A stretch of 64,000 bases of DNA, from the NCBI RefSeq assembly GCF_037975245.1, contig NC_092567.1:2455714-2519713 (forward strand), written 5' to 3'. Of the stretch, positions 12,115 through 22,869 are shown piece after piece. The position numbers and the translations under genes are program-made. The DNA comes from Apostichopus japonicus. Its lineage: Eukaryota; Echinodermata; Holothuroidea; Aspidochirotida; Stichopodidae. The notes under the pieces were generated by a model. The model saw only the letters and a program-made list of their open reading frames with translations. It did no database searches and was not told where the DNA came from. The number at the start of each line of letters is the position of its first letter. The first letter of the stretch is position 1.

Positions 12115-12359
12115 GCTATAACTGTGCCTAAATAGCAATGTCCCTCTGAACTATACTATTTATTATACTGGTACGTGTACTAGAATCCCTGACATGTAAC
12201 TGAATTGAGAACTTTCAGCACCCAAACAAACACCCGAGTGATATCACTGCATAGTCTGTGACGTGGACCAATAAGCCGTAACAACGACCGATAGTCCACG
12301 CCCATTATGCTAATGTGGCCGCGTCGAAGTGGGAAAAATAATTTCGCGGACGGGGGGCT

Positions 12360-12806
12360 TTGTGTAACACCAAGGACCTCTCTTCGTGGCAGCTCCCTAA
12401 TTATACCAGGGTGCACCCTTTGTGACAGCTCCCTAATTATACAGGGAATCCCTTTTTTTGTGACAGCTAATATTAATATCATGGAGCTCTGTTTGTGACA
12501 GCTCCCTGATAATACCAGGGAGTTATCTCTGTAACAGCTCCTTTATTATACCATGGAGCACACTTTTAGACAGCTCATATTAATTCTATAAAGCTTTATG
12601 TTACAGCTCCCTACCAGAGATTACTCTCTGCACCAGCCGCCTAATTATACCCTGGACCTCTTTGTGACAGCTTCCTAATTATACCAGGGAACCGTCTTTT
12701 TGACAGCTCATATTAATTCTAGGGAGCTCTGTTTGTGACAGCTCTCAAATAATACCAGGGAACTCTTTCTGTAACAGCTGCCTAACAACTCCAGGGAGCT
12801 CTCTCT
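12360..12806. repeat. Minisatellite, CAGCTCCCTAATTATACCAG unit
   Basis: About nine degenerate units of 40-55 bp. Each has the order TGTGACAGCTCCCT, AATTATACCAGGGA, then a pyrimidine-rich spacer. The array starts right after the TSD of the 9464-12346 element and ends in a short CT microsatellite. A single unit of the same family occurs at 35436-35470. Confidence 0.9.
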
Positions 12807-12810
12807 CTCT

Positions 12811-12935
12811 CTAGTGCGATGGTCCTTTTGGTGTTTTTTCGCCATAGAGAGCATCTAATACGCTTGTAACTTTTTGGTCCTTTTGATGCTTTCGCACATA
12901 ATGGTTTGGTCGTTGCCAATGCACATTCAAAATGC
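12811..12935 (+). repeat. GGTCC(G/T)TTTGRTG motif cluster 1
   Basis: GGTCCTTTTGGTG at 12821 and GGTCCTTTTGATGC at 12876, followed by a weaker TTTGGTCG. The same word recurs near 20916, 21320, 21727 and 21977 and many times in 35241-35370. Its function is unknown. Confidence 0.6.
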
Positions 12936-14576
12936 ATGTATTTTCGACTTCGTTTGTACTTCTTTCACGCATATTCGGCAAAAGTTATCGTTTCCAACAA
13001 TTCCGGTTAACAATCAAAGGAAAACATCGTCCATTTTTTTCATCCAACTGTTTTAAAAACAAAAACTTTACGTATATTTCTCTATACGTAAATTTCATAT
13101 TTTACACAGTTTTAACAGTTTCCCTATTTTATAACCCTTCGTATCTGTTTATTATTTAGTTCCTTTGACATCTTTCATAACGTACTACATTATTTCGTAA
13201 AATATGTCCCTTTTCTCAACAAAACTTTCACAACGAGGTAAGCCTTTCCGGCTGACACTAAATGTATTTTTAGTTCTTATGTGCACCCACAGCAATAGAA
13301 CTTACGATAACAAATAACAACAACAATAACAAACATCAGCTGGTGTGCATTCAACATCACGTTTCTTACCGTCGATCTCGTACTGTAACCGTCTCAAGAT
13401 CATAAAATTATAGCCAAAACAAGTGATCAGTGACAATTGAATTGGGTGAAATTGTACATAAAACATATGTCTAAGTTGCGTAGACCTAGCTGTGTGTACA
13501 AGAACTCCCAAACTCCAACTAACGTGTAGGCCTAGCCTAACTAACTTACAAGTTACGGTGGTTACAAAACTTACGGTAGCTTAGGCCTATAATAACTAGG
13601 CTGTATAACCCTTAAATACTTATATTATTAGTGAAGGTAAAGAGTAAATGACTAAAACATTCTGTAGTTAGCCGTGACTTTGTTTACATTACAAGAGAAG
13701 GTTGTTAGTGTGACACCCCTTCTCAAATTTATGATGCAACACTACAGTGTACTAGTACTAGAAGGATGGTCATAGTGAACTAAAATCAACAATTAGAATT
13801 GTGGTTGGCTAGGAATTTCATATGTTTTTTTCTTGTTTAATATAATATTTAATCTTTACAGAAGGGCTGAAGTAAGCAATACATACAAAAGATGATTGGT
13901 ATGTTCACTGCCGTGATAAGTGTAGCAATAATTCGTACTGAGAAAAATTTCGTAGGAACATCAAATCAGGCAATACCATTCCTGCATTTTCTATCTGCTT
14001 TTGTTTCTCCTTTCATATATATGTTTCATCATAAAGGAAGCATGATAATGGCAAAATGATTCAACCAGCAGTCTGCACAATGCCCACTGTGTTGTTAACT
14101 TAAGATACTATTGAATCAAACAGTCAAGAACTCAATGATGTTTTCCACTTTGGCTAAAAGATACAAAATTGTGGAGTGACTAATTGGCTGCGGTTTCTCT
14201 ACATGTGTGTTTTATACCCCAACTGCTGGCTCTACCCTCTAATTTCAAACAATTACTGTATAGTTTACTTGCCGCAAGTGATATACACATCACTGTGTAA
14301 AATATGTGGAAAGCTTGCCACCTACCGTATAACCAGCATTGTTCTGCATCATTCAAAATAGTTATATATAGATTTATTCATATATATGTTAAATTTTACA
14401 AGCAGTGTCAGCAAAGTGTTTTAAACCAGTTGCAGGATGCAGTAATAGATGGTCTTGCTTTGTTTCTCCAGTAAATCCGGTGAGAAAGGGCAGATAGCCT
14501 GGTGGCCCGCTTGAAGCAAAACCATTTAAAAAAAACTATCAAATGTTTACTCGTTTAAAACAAACGAGCAGTTTCA
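12936..14576. other. No gene seen
   Basis: AT-rich sequence with several TAGGCCTA words. Open frames are short and compositionally ordinary. No exon, RNA gene or array is supported. Confidence 0.5.
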
Positions 14577-14615
14577 CAGGGATGTAGCCAGGGGGCAGGT
14601 GGGTGGGGGAGCAAT
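14577..14615. mobile_element. Isolated hAT-like terminus
   Basis: CAGGGATGTAGCCAGGGG followed by G-rich sequence is homologous to the complement of 20524-20576, which ends CCCTGGCTACGTCCCTG. The two could be the ends of one large element containing 15229-20405, or two separate decayed copies. The flanks show no matching duplication. Confidence 0.4.
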
Positions 14616-15117
14616 CTCTCCACTCCCCTGTGAGTACCCCTAAAAGTAAAATTCAACTAAAAGCAGGGGAAATCATTAAACCTCATTTTCACATTGGATG
14701 ATACTAAGTGACCCTTCTCACTCTTCCCACTGAAAATTTGTCTGCTACTGTACGTAATACAAAACTCTTATAATAGTCTTTTTTTCTCGCCATGTGGGAG
14801 ACATTTTGGGCAAACATTTTTTTGTACATCATGGAGCTCCGATAAGCGTTATAATGCTCCCTTTGTGATAAATGCCCTTTTAGAATTCTGTTCCTCTCCC
14901 ACCACATTTCCATTTCTGGCTAAGTCCCTGTTCACAGCTAATATTCTAGACCCATTTGTTCTGCCATTTTTGGTTAGGATGTTTTGGTCCCAAATCCTTT
15001 CGAGCCAACTTTTTTTCTGGACTCAACTTTGGATAGTTACATTTCTGTTGTGTTAGCATTTACTTGATCATTGGAGTTACTCATATGTAACATGACCAAA
15101 GGCATATTTAACAGAAT

Positions 15118-15168
15118 TGATACGAAGTTGGTATGATGATAACATTGGGTGATGACATATGCAACACA
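15118..15168 (+). repeat. Dispersed 50-bp sequence, copy 1
   Basis: GATAC, GAAGTTGGTATGATGATAA and TTGGGTGATGACATAT match 28696-28745 in reverse complement, with few differences. It is non-coding in both places. Confidence 0.7.
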
Positions 15169-15228
15169 CTTATTTTACTTAAAACAAGGAACTATAGTGC
15201 CCATTGAAATGCATGAGACATATGGTTG

Positions 15229-15927
15229 CCGGACAACTACCCCCCGTACATATACCACCCATACTCATACCCCCAGGACAAGTACCCCCCTGACAATCAG
15301 CCCCAGACAAAACCTCCGAAAAGGAATACCTCTGGGAACAACTACCCCTGGACATACACCCCAAGGACAAATACCCCCAGGATAAGTACCCCCAGACAAT
15401 TTCCCCGGACAAGTACCCCCATGACAATTACCGCTGAGGACAATAACCCCACCCTCCGGCAATTACCTCCGGGAAAACTCCATCCACATGAATACACCGG
15501 CACAGATGCCACACCCATGTTGCTACCCGAACTAAACCAGAATACGCCCCAGTGCCCCTCTCCCCGTGAACCAAGCAGACCTTTAGCTGGTGAACCCCGT
15601 AGTATGAAAGCCCATTAGGGCCATGAAAGATAATTTTCTTAATCTGACATATCAGATTATTATTCTGATATATCAGATTGTTATTCTTTTTCTTTCATAG
15701 CCCTAATAGCCATGCCTCACCCCCTCCCCCTCCTGCGTCTAAAGGGCCAGTGCACACAACGACTCTAGGGGGTATTCGTCCGAGGAGGTAGTTGTCCGGG
15801 TGGGTAGTTGTCCAGGGTTTTGTTTTCCTCAGGGTAATTGTCCGGGTGGGAGTTTTCCTGTGGGTTATTGGCTTGGGTGGGGGGGATAATCGTCCGGGGG
15901 TATTTGTCTGAGGGTTATTTTTTCCGG
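15229..15927. mobile_element. Inverted-repeat minisatellite element, copy 1
   Basis: The left half is a degenerate tandem of CCCCNGGACAANTACC (about 18 bp) and the right half is the same repeat in opposite orientation (GGGGGTANTTGTCCGG). The outermost words are CCGGACAACTACCCCC and a diverged complement ending CCGG. Between the arms lie ACCCCGTAGTATGAAAGCCC, the TTAGGGCC block and a CTGATATATCAG palindrome. A second copy at 24920-25865 has the same order. The proline and threonine-rich frame at 15226-15618 is a by-product of the repeat. Confidence 0.7.
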
Positions 15928-16277
15928 TCACGAGATATAGGGCTTTGTGTTCCCTTCATATTGGGTATCTGACTAACTTCTCACACCTCGTCTGCACATT
16001 TTGTGATTGGTATGGGGGAGGGGTCTAAGGGGAGGGAGTCTCGATTGCTAGCTTAGCTTCATAACATGCTGTTCGTTCAACAACTTATGACGAATCATAG
16101 AAAGGATGAGAAGGTACATCGTCGTTGTACATACGGTTCGTGACGCTCATTCGAGTGCGGTCAGGTAGGCTATACGTATTTTATTACGCAGTGGAAAAAT
16201 GTAGGCTTGTAATAGGCTATAGGCTAAATTTAGCTAATTGCATTTGCCAAACTAAAGTAAATAGCTGAATCGGTATA

Positions 16278-17553
16278 GACCGGCAGCCCAGAGCACTTTG
16301 ATCAAACGAACGAGGTACCAATATCTGAGTATTGGAACATTTGTGGAAAAACCCAGTATATCCAAAAGTGGACGTCTGCCGTGGTCGCTCTGCTGCATGT
16401 GGCCCATGGGGCCGGTTAAAGGGGGCCAAAAAATGCATCTGATCAAACGAACGAGGTACCACTTGAAACCAATGTCAACTTAATGCATGAATGCCACATA
16501 GTACTGAATGGCCCATGACAGACAAATTTTCTGCTGCAAAGGGCCCGCCAGACGCCCCAAAAGGGCCCCTAAAAATGCATCTGATCAAACGAACGAGGTA
16601 CCACTTGAAACCAATGTCAACTTAATGCATGAATGCCACAAAGTAATGAATGGCCCATGCCAGACAAATTTTCTGCTGCTAAGGGCCCGCCAGACGCCCC
16701 CAAATATGGCCCAAATGCCCATTATCGTAGCATTGACCCAGATTAAATATGCAAGGTACCACTCAAAACCGGTTTGGAATGTTCGGGTTGACCATACAGA
16801 CTATGGAAATAATCATGCCAGACAAATTTTCTGCTACAAAGGGCCCGCCAGACGCCCCAAAAGGGCCCCTTAAAATGAATTTGATCAAACGAACGAGGTA
16901 CCACTTGAAACCAATGTCAACTTAATGCATGAATGCCACAAAGTACTGAATGGCCCATGCCAGACAAATTTTCTACTGCTAAGGGCCCGCCAGACGCCCC
17001 CAAATATGGCCCAAATGCCCATTAGCGTAGCATTGACCCAGATTAAATATGCAAGGTACCACTCAAAATCGGTTTGGAATGTTCGGGTTGATCTTACAGA
17101 CTATGGAAATCATCATGCCAGACAAATTTTCTGCTACAAAGGGCCCGCCAGACGCCCCAAAAGGGCCCATAAAAATGCATTTGATCAAACGAACGAGGTA
17201 CCACTTGAAACCAATGTCAACTTAATGCATGAATGCCACAAAGTACTGAATGGCCTATGCCAGACAAATTTTCTACTGCTAAGGGCCCGCCAGACGCCCC
17301 CAAATATGGCCCAAAATGCCCATTATCGTAGCACTGACCCAGATTAAATATGCAAGATACCACTCAAAACCGGTTTGGATCCACACAAAAACAATATTAA
17401 ATGCAAAGGTACTTTCCGCAGAGTAAAGAACTGCCCATGCAAGACAAATTTTCTTCTGCATAGGTCCCACCAGATAGAAAGAATAGGTGGCCCAATGTGG
17501 CCCTATATATGGGTCTAAAGAATTGGATATATGTGCCTTGTAACATGACATTT
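16278..17553 (+). repeat. Left arm of foldback element
   Basis: Two short modules (141-142 bp) are followed by three 300-bp units beginning near 16583, 16883 and 17183. A diverged distal part then follows (GCCCATGCAAGACAAATTTT, then CTTCTGCATAGGTCCCACCA) that pairs with 19310-19430. The open frames of 121-140 codons here are repeat translations, mirrored on the other strand of the right arm. Confidence 0.85.
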
Positions 17554-17739
17554 CAAGCTCATGATTATATTGTTTCCAGCATAAATTGGAGTTACTGTAC
17601 ACAAGACCAGTGTTTTATCTTATTTAGCTATTCGCTGCTCTAAGCAAAGTAAAGATAACACTTTCACCTAAGCCTCTAAATATTTTGGGATTTGCTGGCC
17701 TGGGCAAAAATTACAGTTCCCCACATTATAATTCTAACA

Positions 17740-17981
17740 CTCTGAGGAAGAGTCTTGCCTGGCTTGGATCCACAGAACTACGGTTGGAAGAGCAAGAATG
17801 GGTGCTACAGCCCTGACTGGTTTGAGGGACCGGCTCTCCCAGATCATCTATTCCAAGAGGGGGAACTGAGCGAAGATTTTCAAAGTAGCCGACCAGACGT
17901 GGCTTCCGAATTTGATGGCGATGATTCAAGTACTGAACCATCTTGGAGTGATGACTCCGACAATGAAACATTGATTTGAGC
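17740..17981 (+). CDS. Unrecognised acidic C-terminal open frame inside foldback core
   Basis: An in-frame stop lies at 17743-17745 and the frame then stays open to TGA at 17979-17981. It encodes YGWKSKNGCYSPDWFEGPAL followed by a Ser/Asp/Glu-rich tail (about 35 residues, ending SDDSDNETLI). There is no good initiator methionine; a 3' exon reached through an acceptor near 17742-17750 is possible. The 'GW-x5-G-x-Y-x-P-x-W-F-x-G-P-x-L-P' pattern looks like genuine protein rather than chance, and resembles C-terminal segments that follow cysteine-rich CXC-type domains in some transposon proteins. This is a weak recollection only. Codon use is normal for the window. The function is unknown. Confidence 0.35.
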
Positions 17982-18535
17982 TTCCATTGTCTTTTTAGAA
18001 TCAAGTTCATGGGAATACTTAATTTTCATAAACTTAGAGATCTGTCTGAATGGCAAATGCAGTGTCTTTTTACAATGCACACACTCCAGTGTTTAATCAC
18101 TGTCAAGAGACATGAATTCTCAGTTCTTATACTTCGAACCTAACATGTGTCATGTTCAGAGTAATCACATAATGATCTTTTGTTACTATCTTTGCCAATT
18201 ATGATTTTAGTACATTTTAAACTAGCAAGATGACTTTCTTCAAAGGTAAAAGATCCCTTCATAGATGAAAACAAAAACCCTCATCTAGCATTCATATTTC
18301 TGAAAAATGGATGCCACATCTATTTGTTGGACTTGTTACAAGCTATTCGAATTGAATTAGTGTAATGATGGAAGTTCTAAAAGACCAAGATGGAGTAATA
18401 TACGCCAATTACTCATTTTATATTTTGTATCAGGGAATGGAGTCATACGTGGTGATATCAGTATTTGTTTGTTCAATCTTAGCATTTTAAGTCCTTTAAA
18501 GAGTGTACCTAGCATAAAGGTACATATACATTTCT

Positions 18536-18628
18536 ATGCTTCAATTATGTATCTTTTAAAAACCATATTGGACAGTTTCAACTTGAAACTGTCCAATATG
18601 GTTTTTAAAAGATACATAATTGAAGCAT
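18536..18628. repeat. 93-nt near-perfect palindrome
   Basis: Arms of 46 nt (18536-18581 and 18583-18628) are exact complements around a single C at 18582. Weaker complementarity (a CATAAAGGT / ATAAAGGTT pair) extends outwards. It would form an uninterrupted 46-bp hairpin. It lies in the core of the foldback element, about 240 bp right of its geometric centre. Confidence 0.9.
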
Positions 18629-19279
18629 TACTTTCAACCCAAACCTTTATCGTTAAGTACAAGTTATCAAGCATTTTCACCATTGTTTGATAATTGTTTC
18701 TTTGTCTGAGCTTAAGAAACAAAACAATCTCTTTTGTTCGACTACATGTATGTCTTAAGAGGACACTTGAGCGTTCTTTCTCAAGATTTTAAACTTTGTA
18801 GATTTACAATGCTAACGTAAACACAGTGTTTTAAGATACAAAATGATTTTTGGTTTCTTATTTACAATACATAAACTGATTTTAATCTGCTCCAGTGTTT
18901 CCAGCGAAACAAAGTAACTGTCAAGTTAAACACTGCTCACGATACAAAGTACTGACTGGATAAAAGGAAAAAGAATAGATAAAAGGAACAAGAATGGATT
19001 TGAGAATGCATTATAACTGTCAGGATCTCCCTCAAAGACTGAGTTCGCGTCATTTTTGTTTTGCTCAATGAAATGTTCAGTAATTGATACACCTACTAGT
19101 ATACTAATCTCATTATTCCATTGGCCTATGTAGCGGGAAGGAATTTGAATAATTCAGGATGTTCTTGATTGTTATAGATTGGTTTCTTGTGGCATCTTAA
19201 CTATTTAAACTGCATATTTCTTTTACATGTGGAGGGCCTTTTGCAGAAGAAAATTTGTATTGCATTGGCATTTCTTTAC

Positions 19280-20405
19280 TCTGTGGAATGTTACAAATGT
19301 CATGTCACAAGGCACATATATTCTGCATCAATATACAATCCATTAGGCCCATATAGGGCCGCATTGGGCAACCTATTCTTTCTATCTGGTGGGACCTATG
19401 CAGAAGAAAATTTGTCTTGCATTGGCAGTTCTTTAATCTGTGGAAAGTACCTTTGCATTTGATATTGGTTTTTTTGTGGTACCAACTATGATTGATCATA
19501 GCCCATTTGGGGGCCCTTTTTTTTAGTGTGTTTGTTGGCCCCTTTGTAGCAGAAAATTTGTCTGGCATGATTATTTGCATAGTCTGTAAGATCAACCCGA
19601 ACATTCTAAACCGGTTTTGAGTAGTACCTTGCATATTTAATCTGGGTCAATGCTACGATAATGGGCATTTGGGCCACATTTAGGGGCGTCTGGAGGGTCC
19701 TTAGCAGCAGAAAATTTGTCTGGCATGGGCCATTCAGTACTTTGTGGCATTCATGCATTAAGTTGACATTGGTTTCAAGTGGTACCTCGTTCGTTTGATC
19801 AAATTCATTTTAAGGGGCCCTTTTGGGGCGTCTGGCGGGCCCTTTGTAGCAGAAAATTTGTCTGGCATGATTATTTCCATAGTCTGTAAGGTCAACCCGA
19901 ACATTCCAAACCGGTTTTGAGTGGTACCTTGCATATTTAATCTGGGTCAATGCTACGATAATGGGCATTTGGGCCATATTTGGGGGCGTCTGGCGGGCCC
20001 TTAGCAGCAGAAAATTTGTCTGGCATGGGCCATTCATTACTTTGTGGCATTCATGCATTAAGTTGACATTGGTTTCAAGTGGTACCTCGTTCGTTTGATC
20101 AGATGCATTTTTAGGGGCCCTTTTGGGGCGTCTGGCGGGCCCTTTGCAGCAGAAAATTTGTCTGTCATGGGCCATTCAGTACTATGTGGCATTCATGCAT
20201 TAAGTTGACATTGGTTTCAAGTGGTACCTCGTTCGTTTGATCAGATGCATTTTTTGGCCCCCTTTAACCGGCCCCATGGGCCACATGCAGCAGAGCGACC
20301 ACGGCAGACGTCCACTTTTGGATATACTGGGTTTTTCCACAAATGTTCCAATACTCAGATATTGGTACCTCGTTCGTTTGATCAAAGTGCTCTGGGCTGC
20401 CGGTC
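19280..20405 (-). repeat. Right arm of foldback element
   Basis: Mirror image of 16278-17553. Read on the minus strand it has the same terminal 22 nt, the 141 and 142-bp modules and two 300-bp units. It then joins the diverged distal part directly, so one 300-bp unit is missing relative to the left arm. Confidence 0.85.
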
Positions 20406-20523
20406 TAGTAGGCCAGAATGTTAGTACGATAGTAATCGAGTGAACGAGCTGACGAGTTTTCAAGATGAAAAAGCACTGACAAAATACCATGACAAAAAAA
20501 AAAACCGTCTTAAAATATTTTTT

Positions 20524-20576
20524 GGACTCTGAAAGGGGGGGCAGTTTCTCCCACTGCTCCCCTGGCTACGTCCCTG
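20524..20576. mobile_element. Isolated hAT-like terminus
   Basis: The segment ends CCCTGGCTACGTCCCTG, a right-type end of the CAGGGACGTAGCC family. Its possible partner is 14577-14615. The flanking AAAACAAC is not duplicated there. Confidence 0.4.
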
Positions 20577-20879
20577 AAAACAACACAGTACACAAAGTTA
20601 AGGGATACGCGACGTTACCTTACAACCGTATGTCAAACTCCTTCCCATATCAGTGGTATAACCCCCCCCCCCCCCAACCAAATAAAAAAATCCTTACCCC
20701 CTATTTGCCCATCTTGCCAAGGCTGTTGTCACTGCATATGTGAGGGGGGGGGGGGGGTATAATATGAAACGTTAGGATGATATAAATCCGCATCTCCGTT
20801 GAGGCATCAAATACATAATAAATCAGCTTTATCGTCAATTGGAAACGATAGTATACAGCATGACATCATGATTGCACAA

Positions 20880-22030
20880 AGCATCAAAACGACCAGTGTC
20901 GTTGCGCAATAGAATGGTCCGTTTGATTCATGGCTTAATAAATCCGGATTTTCTCGTAAAAAATCGGCGATAGACTAAAAAGAGAATCTCATATGCCTAT
21001 CTTTACTATTCGCTGAATTTATTCCTTCAAATTCCACTCTAAACCTCATAAAATGTGTGCCTGAAAGATCGTCCAAGGAACGTATAATGCAGGTGCGTCT
21101 TGGTCGGTAGCAAAGACTCAATTTTGATGCATGGAAGGGTGTTATCATATTTCATAAAACTTTTTATACCATTGTGTAATTGTGTTAAATTTGGTACTGT
21201 CAGAAAGACCATTTTCTAATTCACGATATTTCCAAATCTTATACATTTACAATGAAGTATGTGCTTGTGACGTCAATTTTTGGAATGATAGTTTACTCAA
21301 ATTTGGAAGTGTTCTGAGTGGTCCTTTTGATGCTTTTGTCAATTTAGCTCCATAAAAGCCCTTTTATTAATTTTAAACGGAATAAAATGGTAAATGACAA
21401 ACATATACAGTAACTGGGACGTTCTTCTACATCACTGACCAGATCCGATGTCAAAATTCGGTATTTCATGGTAAATATGGCACTAACCCTAACCCTAGGG
21501 TTAACCCTAGGGTTAAACAAAAATGTGTCAGAAATTATGTACAAACTGATAAATCGACGGGTTTTTTCTAGGGGCGGTTCCTTAATGAACAGTTGATATT
21601 ATCTGAACATTTGGTCCGCCAATTGTCTAAATGAAGAAAATTATAAGGAATTTTGCTATTTTTTAGCGACAGAAGTAGCGCTATCGCGCAATGGTCAAAG
21701 TTACAACTTTAGAGGGCGTCCCTGATGGTCCGTTTGGTGATTTTTCCTAGAATTCTCGCTAGGCTCGTCCACGGTATAAAAGTAGACAATTAAAGACATG
21801 ATCCGAGTCATGAACAAGGCTTAACAGATAACCAAATCTAATTGGGGGCACTTAAAATGTTTTTTATTATTAATATGGACTTAACTACGTATCGCTGGTT
21901 GTAAAAGATAAGGAAGGCCGAATTTGCGTAGTAATTATTTGAAATTAAATGCCCAGTCGCTTCATGCAAATTACTTGGTCCTTTAGGTGATGAGTATATC
22001 GTACGTTTTCGCTACACGCCGTAATTGGTC
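20880..22030 (+). repeat. GGTCC(G/T)TTTGRTG motif cluster 2
   Basis: Motif instances are at 20916 (GGTCCGTTTGATTC), 21320 (GGTCCTTTTGATGC), 21727 (GGTCCGTTTGGTGA) and 21977 (GGTCCTTTAGGTGA). The first two gaps are 404 and 407 bp, but the sequence between is not obviously repeated. The 20880 copy also has GCATCAAAACGACCAGT and TTGCGCAATAG, the same companions as the 35305 palindrome. No gene is visible in this stretch. Confidence 0.5.
21484..21516. repeat. Interstitial telomere-like sequence
   Basis: Two CCCTAA units run into AGGGTTAACCCTAGGGTTAA, giving head-to-head TTAGGG/CCCTAA words in about 33 bp. It is too short to mark a chromosome end. Confidence 0.7.
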
Positions 22031-22869
22031 AATTTAAACTAACATGAAAACTTTTAAACAGATTGATACCATTCCGCTCGTATATAGGCACACAATGTAA
22101 AAAAACGTGAAGGTGTGTCTAGATTTGGATTATTGTTTACAGAGGGACTGGATTTTGCTCAGTTAAGATTATTTCTTGGACTCATCAAGCTACCAAAAAA
22201 ATCTCATCAAAAACATTTCAAATGGGCAGAGTATCTAGCATGACCTCATTTTCATATCTGCATATGTAAAGTACTCAATTCAGTGGTGGAGCTATGGAAG
22301 GGGGTAATTAACTCTGCCCACCCTTTCCCCCAACCAAATCTGATACCCCAACTATATAAAGCTAGGCTAATCATTTGCATTAGAAAAAAAATCAACACAA
22401 ATCATTTATATGAAAAGGCCTTTTGACAAGTAAAAACTCATCGAAGAGGAACAACAACCCCTCCCCCAGGGACGTAGCCAAGGCATGATTTGGGTGGGGG
22501 TGTAGTGGCTGAAAATCCAACTGGATGGGTTTTGAAGCCAGAAAATTCCGACTGCTGCCTTGTACCCACCCCCCCCCCCCACCCCTCCGCGCTACTCGTC
22601 AACGATACGGTCAGTGTCAGTCAGACACCCCATCTTTCGCGACTGCACTTTGGTTCCGAACATTTTCGATATATATGTACCCACTGGCACTCATTTCACA
22701 AATTTATTAGCCCCCCCACCCAAAAATTCGGGCAATATGCTGATAATTTTTCGGGCACCTACTGAAAGAAAAATCATTTGCAATGTATTTGCAATGGTTA
22801 AACTTATATTATTATTATAATTAATATTGTAACGACTTCCCCCAATACTAACCAATATGCAACACGGAA

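Larger units (their letters stand above)
9464..12346. mobile_element. Mutator-like transposon, 2.9 kb with 11-bp TSD
   Basis: The terminal inverted repeats begin CGAAATTATTTTTCCCACTT at 9464 and match the complement ending at 12346 over about 34 nt, running into GGGCGTGG on both sides after a small gap. Outside each end lies CGGACGGGGGG (9453-9463 and 12347-12357), an 11-bp direct repeat. Duplications of 8-11 bp and long TIRs are typical of Mutator-like elements. The interior carries a transposase-like exon near 10141, C-rich simple sequence at 10015-10090, a TTGTTAACACGATAAC repeat cluster, and a perfect hairpin at 12082. No complete transposase is seen. Confidence 0.65.
16278..20405. mobile_element. 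Foldback (long inverted repeat) transposon, 4.1 kb
   Basis: The outermost inverted termini are GACCGGCAGCCCAGAGCACT at 16278 and its exact complement ending at 20405, flanked by TA on each side. The first ~185 nt of each arm are identical by eye. The arms contain the 20-mer GATCAAACGAACGAGGTACC at 16300, 16441, 16583, 16883 and 17183, and its complement ending at 20383, 20242, 20100 and 19800. Spacings are 141, 142 and then exactly 300 bp. The left arm has one more 300-bp unit than the right. The ~1.7-kb core holds a small acidic open frame and a 93-nt palindrome. The structure recalls sea urchin TU and fly FB elements, which have long TIRs made of tandem modules. No transposase is visible. 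Confidence 0.85.

Noticed and set aside
12180-12498. 100-codon minus and 63-codon plus frames
   Set aside because: They fall in the end of the Mutator-like element and in the AGCTCCCT minisatellite.
14704-14913. Minus frame with basic residues, and an alternative frame with CPKC
   Set aside because: Two competing frames, neither with a recognised domain or splice signals.
15226-15618. 130-codon Pro/Thr/Tyr-rich frame
   Set aside because: Produced by the GGACAANTACCCCC minisatellite; composition follows the repeat.
16508-17347. Open frames of 121 and 140 codons, mirrored at 19810-20175
   Set aside because: They are translations of the 300-bp units of the foldback arms. The same peptides appear on the opposite strand of the other arm, and there are no conserved domains.
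21484-21516. Chromosome-end telomere
   Set aside because: Only about 33 bp, with opposing orientations and ordinary sequence on both sides.
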